A DNA stretch of 64,000 nt from Asterella californica (lineage: Eukaryota > Streptophyta > Marchantiopsida > Marchantiales > Aytoniaceae). How positions within the stretch are numbered: position 1 is the stretch's first letter; each line of letters starts with the position of its first letter. The DNA lies in contig JAYKYS010000007.1 of NCBI GenBank assembly GCA_036924285.1, positions 13,206,001 to 13,270,000 on the forward strand, given 5' to 3'. This document shows, piece by piece, positions 1 through 10,800 of this stretch. Under the pieces are notes generated by a model. It did no database searches and was not told where the DNA came from. It saw nothing but the letters and a program-made list of their open reading frames with translations. The position numbers and the translations under genes are program-made.

Positions 1-286
1 TTCAAGATCATGCGTTAAATGATTTTGGATTGAAATCGATTCGTTTCTTCCCTAGAGTTAATAGTTTTCTGTTAGTTAGGGTTGCGGATTTCACCGGTTG
101 GGGAAGCGTATGGGTAGAGAGGCAGGGTCTTGCGTGAGGTGCGACGGTGCTCCTTCGAGGATGTCCACGGAGGGAATGTCACGGAGGGAATGTCCCACAG
201 AGAGGGAGAAGAAGCAGAAATGGGGAGGGGAAGAGCTGCAAGGAAGGCATCAATGAGATGATGAGGTTTGGGGCATCGCGGGGTGA

Positions 287-726
287 TTCCCCGGATCAAG
301 AAATAGATTTGGAAAAAAAAGGAGACGAAAGGATTCTTTAAACCTGATCGATTCAAGAAGGGCTGGAAATCCCAACCGGAGCACCGTTACGGTTGAGGAC
401 CTTCATCACGTTAGCAAGAAACGTAACAAGGAGAAAGAGGGTGATCAAGACGAGAATGGTCCGCTATCGGCAGGAGGAGCTACCACGGAAGCAAATGAAG
501 CTTCGCCGGGAGGACCTGAGGTCGTGACCATGGAGGGATCTGGGAAGGTGTGCCCCATCGCGTTTGCTCCGGAAGGCGAGGGAAGTGGCGGGGCGTGCAC
601 CTCGGGCGGAAAAGGCAACGTTGGGGTCCTCGATCCTTGGTCCGGGAAATGGTCTTTCTTATCTCAGATGTCTGACGATCTTCTGCTTCTCTGTTTGTGT
701 TGGGCTGGTATTACATTGGGACCGTG
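287..726 (+). CDS. Unidentified open coding-like segment
   Basis: A single frame stays open for 146 codons, from just after a TGA at 284-286 to a TGA at 727. It is rich in Lys, Arg, Glu and Gly in its first half (for example KKRNKEKEGDQDENG), which looks more like a charged linker than random intron. A neighbouring frame (147-341) runs into the same region and the two are offset at a run of eight A residues (313-320), so a frameshifted relic is possible. I recognise no domain. It lies about 1 kb upstream of the first recognisable SR exon and is not an RRM, so it may be an exon of another gene, a mobile-element fragment or chance. Confidence 0.25.
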
Positions 727-1742
727 AGTGAAACGCTACGGCGAAGTTGTTCCACGTTACTAAGATTGTTTTTCTGCCAGTGGCTAGAAGAAAGATGGTT
801 TCTTGGACATACAGCTAGGGGTATCTCAAGCCTTTGTTTCATCGCTGACACTCGGTTGAACTTTAGTGCTAACACGTTGATGAGGAACTGTCCAAAGGGT
901 CATCATTTCCTGGATTTAGCCTTCCTGTTTTTGACGCTCGCTGATTCATTCTCTTATGGGTTAGCCTAGGAGTTACTTTACTTCAGTAGGTGATAAATGT
1001 CTCGTGATATAGGGGAGCTGTAAGCGACCCTGCTCGATGCTGGGTAATTGTTAAGATTTGTCGGAGAGAAATCACATCGTCAGTGGGCAGTTAGTAAGAA
1101 CTAGAATCCTCCTACTTAAATGTTCTAAGTTCTCTTTTTGCGCCTGTCGCGTGGTTACATCTCATCTCATGTGCCATACATTCTGTGTACGGGTTATTGT
1201 ACTGGGTGTTACCTCTGTGAGCGTGGTTCTTGTTCCTTGGCTGAGCTGCCATTCTCCTGGAGGAATCACATACCAGCATGCTTAAATTTTATGGGAGCAT
1301 TTAGTTGTGAAATCTTCAGAAGACTTCGTTTAGTTCTGAAGAACTCGGTTCAACGGTTTCAGTAATTAATAGTCCCGGCAATTACTTGGGGCCAAGTCAA
1401 GTCAGTCAGGGACTTGGCCTACCCTTCAACTCCTACTTCCACTTCTGTATATATCGATAGGCATTTACAACTTGATTTACCTTCATTTTGGTTGGGTAGT
1501 TTCGCTATCGGCTCTCACCATTGTGCTAGTATATTTCTCATCCGAGCAGTGAGAACCTAGCTTGCATGCCACCACCCACCTTCTTGTTCGGTACTCGAAA
1601 GGCATATATGATGGGGTTACTCAAATGTAGAGGTTAGTATTGCGTCAGTTATGTGGAATTTTTATGTGCTCCGTATGTGTGTGCCCACATAAACGTTCTG
1701 TCCGGATTTTCAGTTGCATTCACGTCCACTTGCTTTATTCAG
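727..1742. other. Non-coding stretch before first recognisable SR exon
   Basis: No coding signature was found. I looked for the missing RRM1 exons (YVGNLP, FVEF and DGYDFDG-type motifs) and did not find them, so the 5' part of the SR gene probably lies upstream of base 1. A copy of intron repeat family D (GCGTGGTTCTTG followed by CTGAGCTGCCATTCTCC) is at 1213-1268. The stretch ends in a pyrimidine tract and CAG acceptor at 1742. Confidence 0.5.
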
Positions 1743-1878
1743 GTCGAACTTGCTCACGGTGGAAGGGGTCCTCCTTCTATCGACCGCTACAACAACTACA
1801 CGGGTGCAGGTGGCGGGGCGAGCAGAGGTGTTGATGGAGGTCGTACGGGAGGCGTTTCAAGACGTTCTGAATACAGCG
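1743..1878 (+). CDS. SR gene exon: RRM1 end and Gly-rich linker
   Basis: Acceptor CTTTATTCAG precedes GTCGAACTTGC. Translation begins VELAHGGRGPPSIDRYNN, the conserved end of SF2/ASF RRM1, then a Gly/Ser-rich linker ending SRRSEY. The donor is taken at 1879 (GTCCTT) because this gives codon continuity with VIVTGLP in the next exon. A frame-shifted read-through happens to spell AVLV at the junction, but the downstream exon explains the protein better. Confidence 0.88.
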
Positions 1879-4800
1879 GTCCTTGTACCTGCATACTTAC
1901 ACTCGGAATGCTTCATGATAGTTTTTTCTTCGTTTACCTCATTTTTCTTGTTTCGTCTCTCACGCCTGTTCTGTATGAATAATGGTTGGGGAGTTCGTTT
2001 CCAAGGGTTTGTATGAATCGTCGATTGGGGGAACTGATATATCGCAACAGGTACCACGGCCCACCTTCTGCTAGATATATCAGTTCTCCCATCGACGATT
2101 CATGCAAACCCTTGGTAGAATGAGAGTTTTGTTTTATCTGGAATCGACGCAAGGTTGCTCGTCGCTGAAGTGTGTCACTTGGCGCTGATTAAGACTCCAG
2201 AATAGATCGATTCTTCATTGATTGGTTTCGTCTAGGCTGCTCTGCAGAACATGTTTCGAAAAGCTTCATACGGGTCGCGGAAATGTGCTTCTTTCTGGCT
2301 ATGCGCAACCGTAACCCCGTGGCATGCTTTTGTGCTGATGTCGATTATTTTAGCGCACATCCGTTCATATTTACTTGGGGCTTACTTCTGTGTTCAAATC
2401 ACGGGTTACCTGAATTATACGTTGATAGTGCTTGCATCGCGCTGCTACCACATGTGCGGCCATGCAGTATATATGTCTCTCTCGTCTGCATTAATTTCCG
2501 CCTTTTTTGCATGCGTGACGCCCCTTACCTTACATTCCTTTCAAACACTTAATACTGTCGTTATCTCAGAGTTTTTGCTTATAGAAGCTATCACCAGAGA
2601 GTAAGATTCCTTACTCACTGCACCTTAACAAACTTACAGATGCCGTTGGTGCCACAAATTCCACCCGTATTCTAGTAAAATTTGTATATCAGTATATATC
2701 ATCAATACATTCTCCTGGCTGGCTATATACCCTGAACCTCGCTTATATTCATTCGCTGACTTCTCAAACCAAGTCAGCATACATGTTACCACTCTTCGTT
2801 ACTCACCTTGTACTTACATGGGTTCAAAACTATTTTGGGGTTACCTTTAATGTGCGGGCGAAGTCACTGTTTTCTCTGAAATCTGCTTTACCCGTGTATC
2901 AATATCTATATCATCAATACATGTTTTACAACCTTTACCATTTCCCTTTCTGTGATTGACCTTGTGTTTCCAAACTGACGCTGTATAAGCAGTTTTATGT
3001 CAGTAAGGAACCATTCTGGGCATACATTGTACGATGCAGTTCAGTTTCTGCCTCTATGCGGTTCCTTCTTTTCTCTGTTACACAGGCTCTGGTTTTACCT
3101 TCGTTATGCTTGCCTTTACCTCCCTCATTTCCTTGTGGCTTCTCTCGCTTGACATACGACGTGTTTAACTTTCAGTAATCTTTTGGCATTTCTCTTCACA
3201 AGCTCACGGATTTACCACTACACTAAGAACGGGAGTTTGCCCTCAGATGTTCCCGGAACTGAACAGAAACCTCAGATGTTCCTGTATACCTCCTGGAGTG
3301 GTAGGGAATAGTAACCCTCCACCTGGTCAGGCCCTTATCTTTACTCCTGAAGTCTTCTGACTTCTCAATCTTGTATACTACAAAGCGAGAATGGAACGCC
3401 TTGTGCTGCAAATCTTCCGGGACCATTCGGACTCCAGGAGGCACAATTGGTTCTGGCTGGCCCTGCAATGCATTAGGCATTAGGCATTTATTGAAGTATC
3501 AGACAGAGACTTGAATTATCTTACCTACCACCCGCGAACTATCTATACTGATAGGTGGGGAGTTATAACACTAGCCCGCTTCGTGATACAAAGCTAAAAC
3601 ACTTGCTCGTTTAATTGCTAGAGCTTAACTATTTACGTTTTTAGTTGTTGCCAGCTACAGAATGGACCTTGTTTAATGAACTTGTCTACACCATTAATCA
3701 TTTCTCACCGGTAAGCTGTTATTCTCTGGTCCTTGTTTCCAAAGTGGCGCTTCATCAGGCATTGTCATCAACTGTCATTTCTGTAAGGAACAGGATACGA
3801 TCGGTTCAGGTTCTGCCTTACCTTCGGACTTTGCTTATGCGAACCATACCATTCTTACACTAGTTACGGTCTCTGATAACAACACTTCACGACCTTCGTC
3901 ATGCTTTCGCTCTGTTCACACCAAGATTTCTTCCTTTCCTACTAACCGTTTTCGCTGGTTTTGATGAATCCTTATCTTACATTTTTCTGACTAACTTCGA
4001 TTCCTACTTAGATGTACCCACTTGGCATGTCTCTTGACAAGCTCACGGCTCTACCACAAAGGAGGGACGGGGGAAATACAATTTGGCCAACTTGAGGTGT
4101 AAAGTTAGCGCACATTCAAATACCCCTTTGTTACTCACCACCGACTTCTCTGGGCTCTCGGTGATTTGGGGGTTACTTGCAGTGCGTGTGCGTAGTCTGA
4201 CTCGTTCTGCCGTACTCATGTACCAACGTTCACAATGCACGGGAGTTTGCCCTCAGATGTCCAGGATATGAACAGAAACTGTATAGTTCACCGATACGAT
4301 AGTTGTAACAACCGAAACAGATCTGCTGAGTTGAAAAAGTCCGCAACTCCGTTTGATCACTTTCCTACTCATCTATAGCCTAACCCCCTCTTCTGGGTGC
4401 TGATAAAATCAGAGAAGTGGTTTAGGTGCGTAGGGCGGGAGAAGGTTCTGCTGCGTGTTCCTAAGCTTGTTGGTTGCCGTGCGTGCTTATATCTGTGACA
4501 GATGGCGCACTCTCTTCTCTCGAGGAAATAAAAAGCTTAGCTTAAATACAATTACTGTGTTTCAGCGTTGAATCATAGGTTACGTCGAGGTTAGGTTGTT
4601 AATTTCCTAGTTCCTACTGCTTTGCTTGCCGAGGTATTTACCATCTATACAGTGTTGCACGATGGTTGTATCGTGCTTTCAAGTTTAGATCTTGTGTGAA
4701 CGTTTTGTTTTGTTGACATGAATTGAAGTAAAGCTCGTCTAACTCATCCTTCGCTACTCTCAAATCTTCTTCGGTCAGTATCTTACTTTTTCTTTTCGTT

Positions 4801-7800
4801 GCAGTTATTGTGACAGGGTTACCTTCCTCAGCATCATGGCAGGACCTGAAGGTGGAGTATTCTGGACTCTCGAGTTCCTGTCTCTATCTAGTACCTGTGG
4901 CGAGAAGTTAAAACGTTAAGTTGGAATGTTGCTTTCTTGTCGTCAGGTCCTAAGGAAATCTTCTGTGATGCGTTATGCAGGATCACATGCGGCGAGCTGG
5001 AGATGTCTGTTTTGCTCAGGTCTTCCGTGACGGAAACGGTAATTTTCCTTACCGAGGAGAATGAGGCAAATGTTCTGAAGCCGGGAGTGTTCAGTTTGAA
5101 ACATTAGCTCACTCTCTCTCTTTTCTTTGTTCTTGATCCGGACTAGATTATTTGCAAATGACACATTACAGGCCTCGGTTGTTATTATGCCTCAATGAAT
5201 CCAGTTGCTTAGATCTGCTTGCACTGCATTTCGTACATGTATCTATATTCCATCGTACAATCTCTGGTAATGTGCGCTATACTACACGTTCCCGTCGGGC
5301 TGACCCTTCTGTTGCAATCTTTCGCGCTAACTTCAAGTGTAAAGTTCTCACACATTTCCCCCTTACCGCTACTTATGACTTATTGGGTGTAAACTCTGTT
5401 TATGGGTTGGGTTCTTGTTTCGAACTGCTTCTCATGGACAAATATATAATCGTGAATTTAGGGTGTGTGGGGGATGTTAATTTGTTCTCCGGAAACCCGT
5501 GTACCATGATATATATTCGTGAATAGGTCGTTTCCTCCACTCTTATTTGGAAAGGAAAGCCTTTGGAGTTCTAAAATTAGAAAACCGTCGAATTTTTAAG
5601 TCGATGTGTTATGAAGAAACTACTATCACCCGTAAGTGGGTTATGACTTTTTTCATTCGTTTCTGTTGTGATTTTACAGTGTAAGTTTTGGATTGTGTTG
5701 CTCACTGTAGGTACGATGGGGATCGTGGACTTCACCAATTATGACGACATGAAATACGCCGTATGTTATTCCACTTGCACCATCTCGGTTGATCTGCGAA
5801 GAATTCGGATCTGTAAAGAACTGGAGTTTGCCGTCATTTTTTCAGGAACTGAATAAAATCCTGGACCAACAGGGTTGTGCTAAGTTGGAAAAGTCCTCAA
5901 TCTGAATTGATCTCTTTTCTAGTCATCTATAGCCTGATCTCTCTCTGGGTGCTGATGAAGTCAGAGACCAGGTTGAGGTGCATGCAGTGCGAAGTGTGTT
6001 TCACCTACATGCTCTGAGTGTGATCGGTGGTAGTTAGGTATTTGAGTGTACACGTACTTCTTATTACCTACCTTCTTCATGGGGTTTGCATTAGCTTTTA
6101 CATTTGGAGTGATCAGATTGCATCAGTACATACTGCATTTGTTCTCTTGTCATTGTCTACTCGCATTCAACTTCATATCAAGGGGAACCTTTTCTGGAAA
6201 TGTACTTCGCACTACACATTTCCATCGGCACACCCTCCGGTTATAGAATAATTCGCCAACTCCAGTCGGCATTGTTAACGTACATTCGGCCCCTAATTTC
6301 TTCTCACTATGTACCTGGCCGGTCTTCCTGTTACATTCATTGTCCACTACTTCTACTTCTTTATTGCATGAGTACTTTTGCGCCTTGCTCTCTCTTCGTG
6401 TTCTGTTCATTGCCCACTACGTCTACTTCCGTATTACCCGAGTACTTCGCTTTGCTCCGGTACGACTAATGGTCGGTTTCTTCCTGGTTCCTTCTCCCTC
6501 TGACTCCCAGACTATTTCAGGTGAGACATTTCCCCTCACAACGCTTCTCTTGTATGTTCTCTCATTACTTTCTTTGATGCTCATTGTTTCTTCGTAACAT
6601 CAGTGCTTCGACTTCCTGCTATCTCTTTGCCAACCTCTCTGGTTTACCACTGCACAAAGACTGGGAGTTTGCCCTCAGATGTCCCGGAACTGAACAGAAA
6701 CTCCTGGACCGACAAGGACGGATGAGTCGGAAAAGTCTTCAACTTCGGTCAATCACTTCCCCTACTCATCTACAGCCTCACCCTCTCTGTTGGGTGCTGA
6801 TGAAGTCAGAGAGCTGGTTGAGGTGCATGTGACGGGAAGGTGTGCCGCTGCATGCTCTGAGTGTATCTATGTGGTAATTAGGCTCCTGAGTGTACACCTA
6901 CTTAGTGCCTATATGCATCAGTGACATTGTGGCAAATATTCTACCTCTATTCTCTTCTCTTCTTTTTTTATATCATCGGCCTGCCTGATAGCTCATTTCA
7001 CTCAATAAAACTCTGCTCTTTAAATTCAAAGCTCTTCGTGGGGTTCTTGGCTATCTCGTTCTTGCTCGCCATCGACGATCTTCACTCCATACACTATCGT
7101 TCGGTTTAACTCCTGCTCTGTCAGTTCATCTCCAGCATTTCCCGTTCTGCACTTGATGTTGTTAGAATCAGTCACATTGCATCTTTCTCGGTTGCATTGC
7201 ACTCTGCATCACACTAAGGGGAGCCAAGGGGAACTTTCTATATCAAGGGGAACTTTATCTGGAAATGTGCGTCTTGCTACACATTCCCATCGGCACACCC
7301 TTCGGTTATACACAATTCGCTGACTTCGCTTGACAGTTTAGCGCACATTCGGCCCCTATTGGATACTTACTATGTACTTGGCCCCGAATTTCCCTCTGTA
7401 CTAGAGAGTGGTCCTTGATAAAATCTGCCATTCTCAGACGTATGAATATATGTACCTGGCCGTGCTAATTGCGTGATACCTCTATACTGGAGAGTGGTCC
7501 TTGAGCAGATCTGCCATTCTCGACGTATGAATGGCAGATCCTCACTGTGAATGTATGTACATAACTTCTCACCTCACTGTGTTACCCCTATCCTAGAGAG
7601 TGGTCCTTGTAAACGTCTGCCATTCTCGACGTATGAACAGAACTTCTCACCTCAATGTAGCTTCGATGTAAACCCGTTTTTGTTAGTTACCTTGTACTTC
7701 CCTTGGTTCAGAACTGTTTGGGTGTTAACTAAGTGTGGTCGAAGTTACTGTTTCTCCGGAAACTGCTTTGCCCAAGTACCAAGATCAACATAAGGTCCCA

Positions 7801-10800
7801 AAGACTGCGTACATCTTTTCCACAACAAAGACAAGGGTCCACGTTTTACTGAACTCAGTAGGAAATCTTATCGTGTAGCAGACCGCTGAACGTGAAATGT
7901 GTATCTTCGTGGATGACCTTCACTGTTCGTACTCCATTCCGAGATTTCTCGCTTAGAAAGCATATACAATGTGGGCATTCAGACACCTGTTCCGACTTTA
8001 CGTACTCCAAGAGTACGTACTGTGTTCATCATACGAGTAGTCGAATTAGTTTCGTTAAGTGGTCATGTTTTAGGTTATATATTTAGTTTTCGTGTACAGG
8101 ATCTGTGATAGTTTTTCAATGTATTGTTCCAGCACAGAGAATGTGTATTAACTTTCCTCTTGTGCAGATTCGGAAATTGGATGATTCCGAGTTTCGTAAC
8201 CCGTTTTCACGTTCATTCATTCGAGTACGTAAAATTTCTACCGCTTAATTCGGATTTGTGCTTTTGTTTCTCAGCTTCTTACCTCAGTTTCCGGAATTCC
8301 TACAAATTTGAGGTAGAGTGTCATTTTGATTAGGAATCGCGGGCGTCCTCAGCACTGCATTCTTCGCATTTCGTGCCGAAGACTACTGATAGTTGCAGAT
8401 GTTCTTCAAAGAGTTTGCTTTTATCCTGTCCCTGCCGCCGAGATTGTTACGCCGAAGCTGATGACGTGCGTTTCTGCTTCAGGTGAAGGAAGATAAAGGC
8501 TATGGTTTCAGAAGGAGTGCATCTCGGAGTGCAAGCCGGAGCCGGAGCCGAAGTCGGAGGTGCAGTCCTTGTCCTTGTACGATGGTCTATGTATGCCTAG
8601 AAGTTAGTTTTGCTTCACTGAAAGTTCGAGTTCTGAGTATTAAGCATAAAACGGGTTACCCCTCTTTTGTGGCAGTTTCTATGTTCTTTTCTTGCTCCTA
8701 AGCTGAGCTGCCATTCTCCCGGACGGATCAAATATTAAGCGTTAAATACTACGTAATCAAAGGTTAGACATTATTGAACGTCTTTTCTCTTCATTTTAGC
8801 GACCCCTTAATTCGGTGCGTTTAGTTCTAAATGCATGCTAGCTCGGCTCTAGATCTCGGTTTTTCTGACGCACAGGTTAGAACAGCTCCCTGCGATACAG
8901 GTGATCTATCGTGTTCCGGCCTGGCTGGGTGTGAACCCTTCCCACACGACCTAGCAGTGCGGGGCAGCTTCATGAGTGGGGTTGAATCTCACCATGGGAT
9001 GGTCTTTCCCAGTTCTTTCCCAGTACGTCCTTGTAGTGCAGGGCAACCTCTCCTTAGGGTAACCTCATACGGTGAACCAGATAGTCAATGGTTTTCCACC
9101 GATCTCTTCACGGAGTGCTCCTTTGCTGTAGCCTTCGTTATATGCACCCTGGATGGTCTATTTCTGTTCGGTTCTGTAATTGTCATGCCCCACTATCTCC
9201 TGGACTCGTGGAATCAAGGTTTCACTAGTAGGGTTACCAGTGGAATTAGTGTTAAATGGGGAGACATTTCTATCGTCTGGAAACTGGTTTCACGGGCAAT
9301 GCTAGAGCTTTCACTCTGGCGAGCGGTGATGATCTCTTGTAGGTAACACGCGGCCCTGTTTAGCCTGATTACCGAGGTCTGGCGGGGTTCAGCAGATAGC
9401 GGGGACCGGCTTTACAGATTTGTTCAGGGCCGTAAGGAAGAAGGGAAGCCGACCTTCTGTTTCTTTTCTGATGTATAGAAGGCAGACGATGCCGCATGAC
9501 TAGACGGTCTATCGTGTCCACTGGAAATTTGTGTGTTTAACCTGTGTTCCCTTTCCTGCTACCTTAAACAAACTGCTACCTTCCTGAATAGATTTGCACT
9601 TTCCCCCTTCTCCCCTTCTGGGTTCTATTTTTCGTGTTACATTAAGTGTCTAAGCACTGGGTGTGCACCGAACACCTATACTCATGTGTCACATGTGCTC
9701 CTAGTACACCCTTGATGCCTCAAGACAGCGTACATTCTCACCCACCTTCGCTACTCACACTTTACTTCTCCGGGTTACTGCGTTTTCTCGGGGTTACCTT
9801 CAGTTTGTGCGCATGGATCGACTGCGATTCCCATCTACCAGTATATACTCATGTGGTTGGCAGAAGTGCTTCTGACCTCCACCTTCTTCATGGTTGACAA
9901 TCTGGTGTTGTAAATGCTGGTTTGATTATTCCCGGGTGCCTCATGTTTGCGTCTCCAGACGATGTATTTTACTTGCCGTTGCTGTCTGTTTTTCGGCTTA
10001 TCGCTGTAAATTACAGTTATAGCTGCTCTCTCGCTCAGATCTTCAGGCATCGCAGTTTGTTCTTGTCTTCTGCAGCTACCTTGGGGTACCATCTTGGGAA
10101 GGTGCTTTCCCTGCACATTTTCCCCTTGGCCTGACCTCGGTTATATAAATTCATTCTGCGTTACCCGTGTGCCAATTTATATACATTCATTCGCTAACTT
10201 CTCAAACTTCGCATTTGTTATCTTGTCATTGCCCTGTCGAATTCGACTTCATACCAAGGGGAACCTTTTCTGGAAATGTGCTTTGCACTATACATTCCAT
10301 CGGCACACCCTCCGGTTACAAAATAATTCCAGACGTATGAAGATACTTCCAGTCGGTATTGTTACGAGAGAGTGGTCCTTGAACATATCTGCCATTCTCG
10401 ACGTATGAATATAATTCCAGTCAGCGTTGTTGGCGCACATTCGGCCCCGATCTACTTACTATGTATTTGACCCCGTATTTCCCTCTGTACTAGAGAGTGC
10501 CTAGGGCGTGTAGGAAACAACGGTGAGGTCCTAGGGGTCCTTTTATGCCTATTGTCGTAGAAGCTTTTTCTTTTGATTTTGAAGCTCCGAAATAAGTAAT
10601 TTTTGTTTTAGAGTCACAACTATCTCCTTTGGCGTGGTCATGCACCTCAATCTGCCTATGAATTCAGCAGCAGTTTCAAAGGTCATTGCATCTTCTCTGA
10701 GAAAAGGAGCTTGCGAATGGTGAGAGGCCTCTAGTACTCAAGACTCAGAGTACATATTTCACACCAAAAGCGGGAAACTCACAGGCCTGCCCCCTTCTTG

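Larger units (their letters stand above)
1879..4804 (+). other. SR gene intron (2.9 kb)
   Basis: It lies between two exons that join in phase. It contains the 2001-2115 hairpin, two copies of repeat family C (about 3186-3300 and 4023-4440), a copy of the TTACATGGG..GTTACCTTTAATGTGCG module (2780-2900), and an exon-like block on the minus strand (3271-3462). The rest is pyrimidine-rich and non-coding. Confidence 0.6.
5761..8167 (+). other. SR gene intron (2.4 kb)
   Basis: Non-coding. Holds family C copies (5821-5990, 6636-6850), family A copies (6177-6250, 7236-7322) and three family B copies (7401-7450, 7491-7532, 7592-7637). No other ORF shows coding character. Confidence 0.6.

Noticed and set aside
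1871..1895. SR exon reading through as AVLV into the RRM2 start
   Set aside because: It needs a frameshift and stops resembling RRM2 at once; the exon at 4805 supplies VIVTGLPSSASWQDLK in the correct phase.
8831..9346. 171-codon plus-strand open frame
   Set aside because: No recognisable motif, lies inside an SR intron without splice-consistent borders, composition as in intron; not annotated as a gene.
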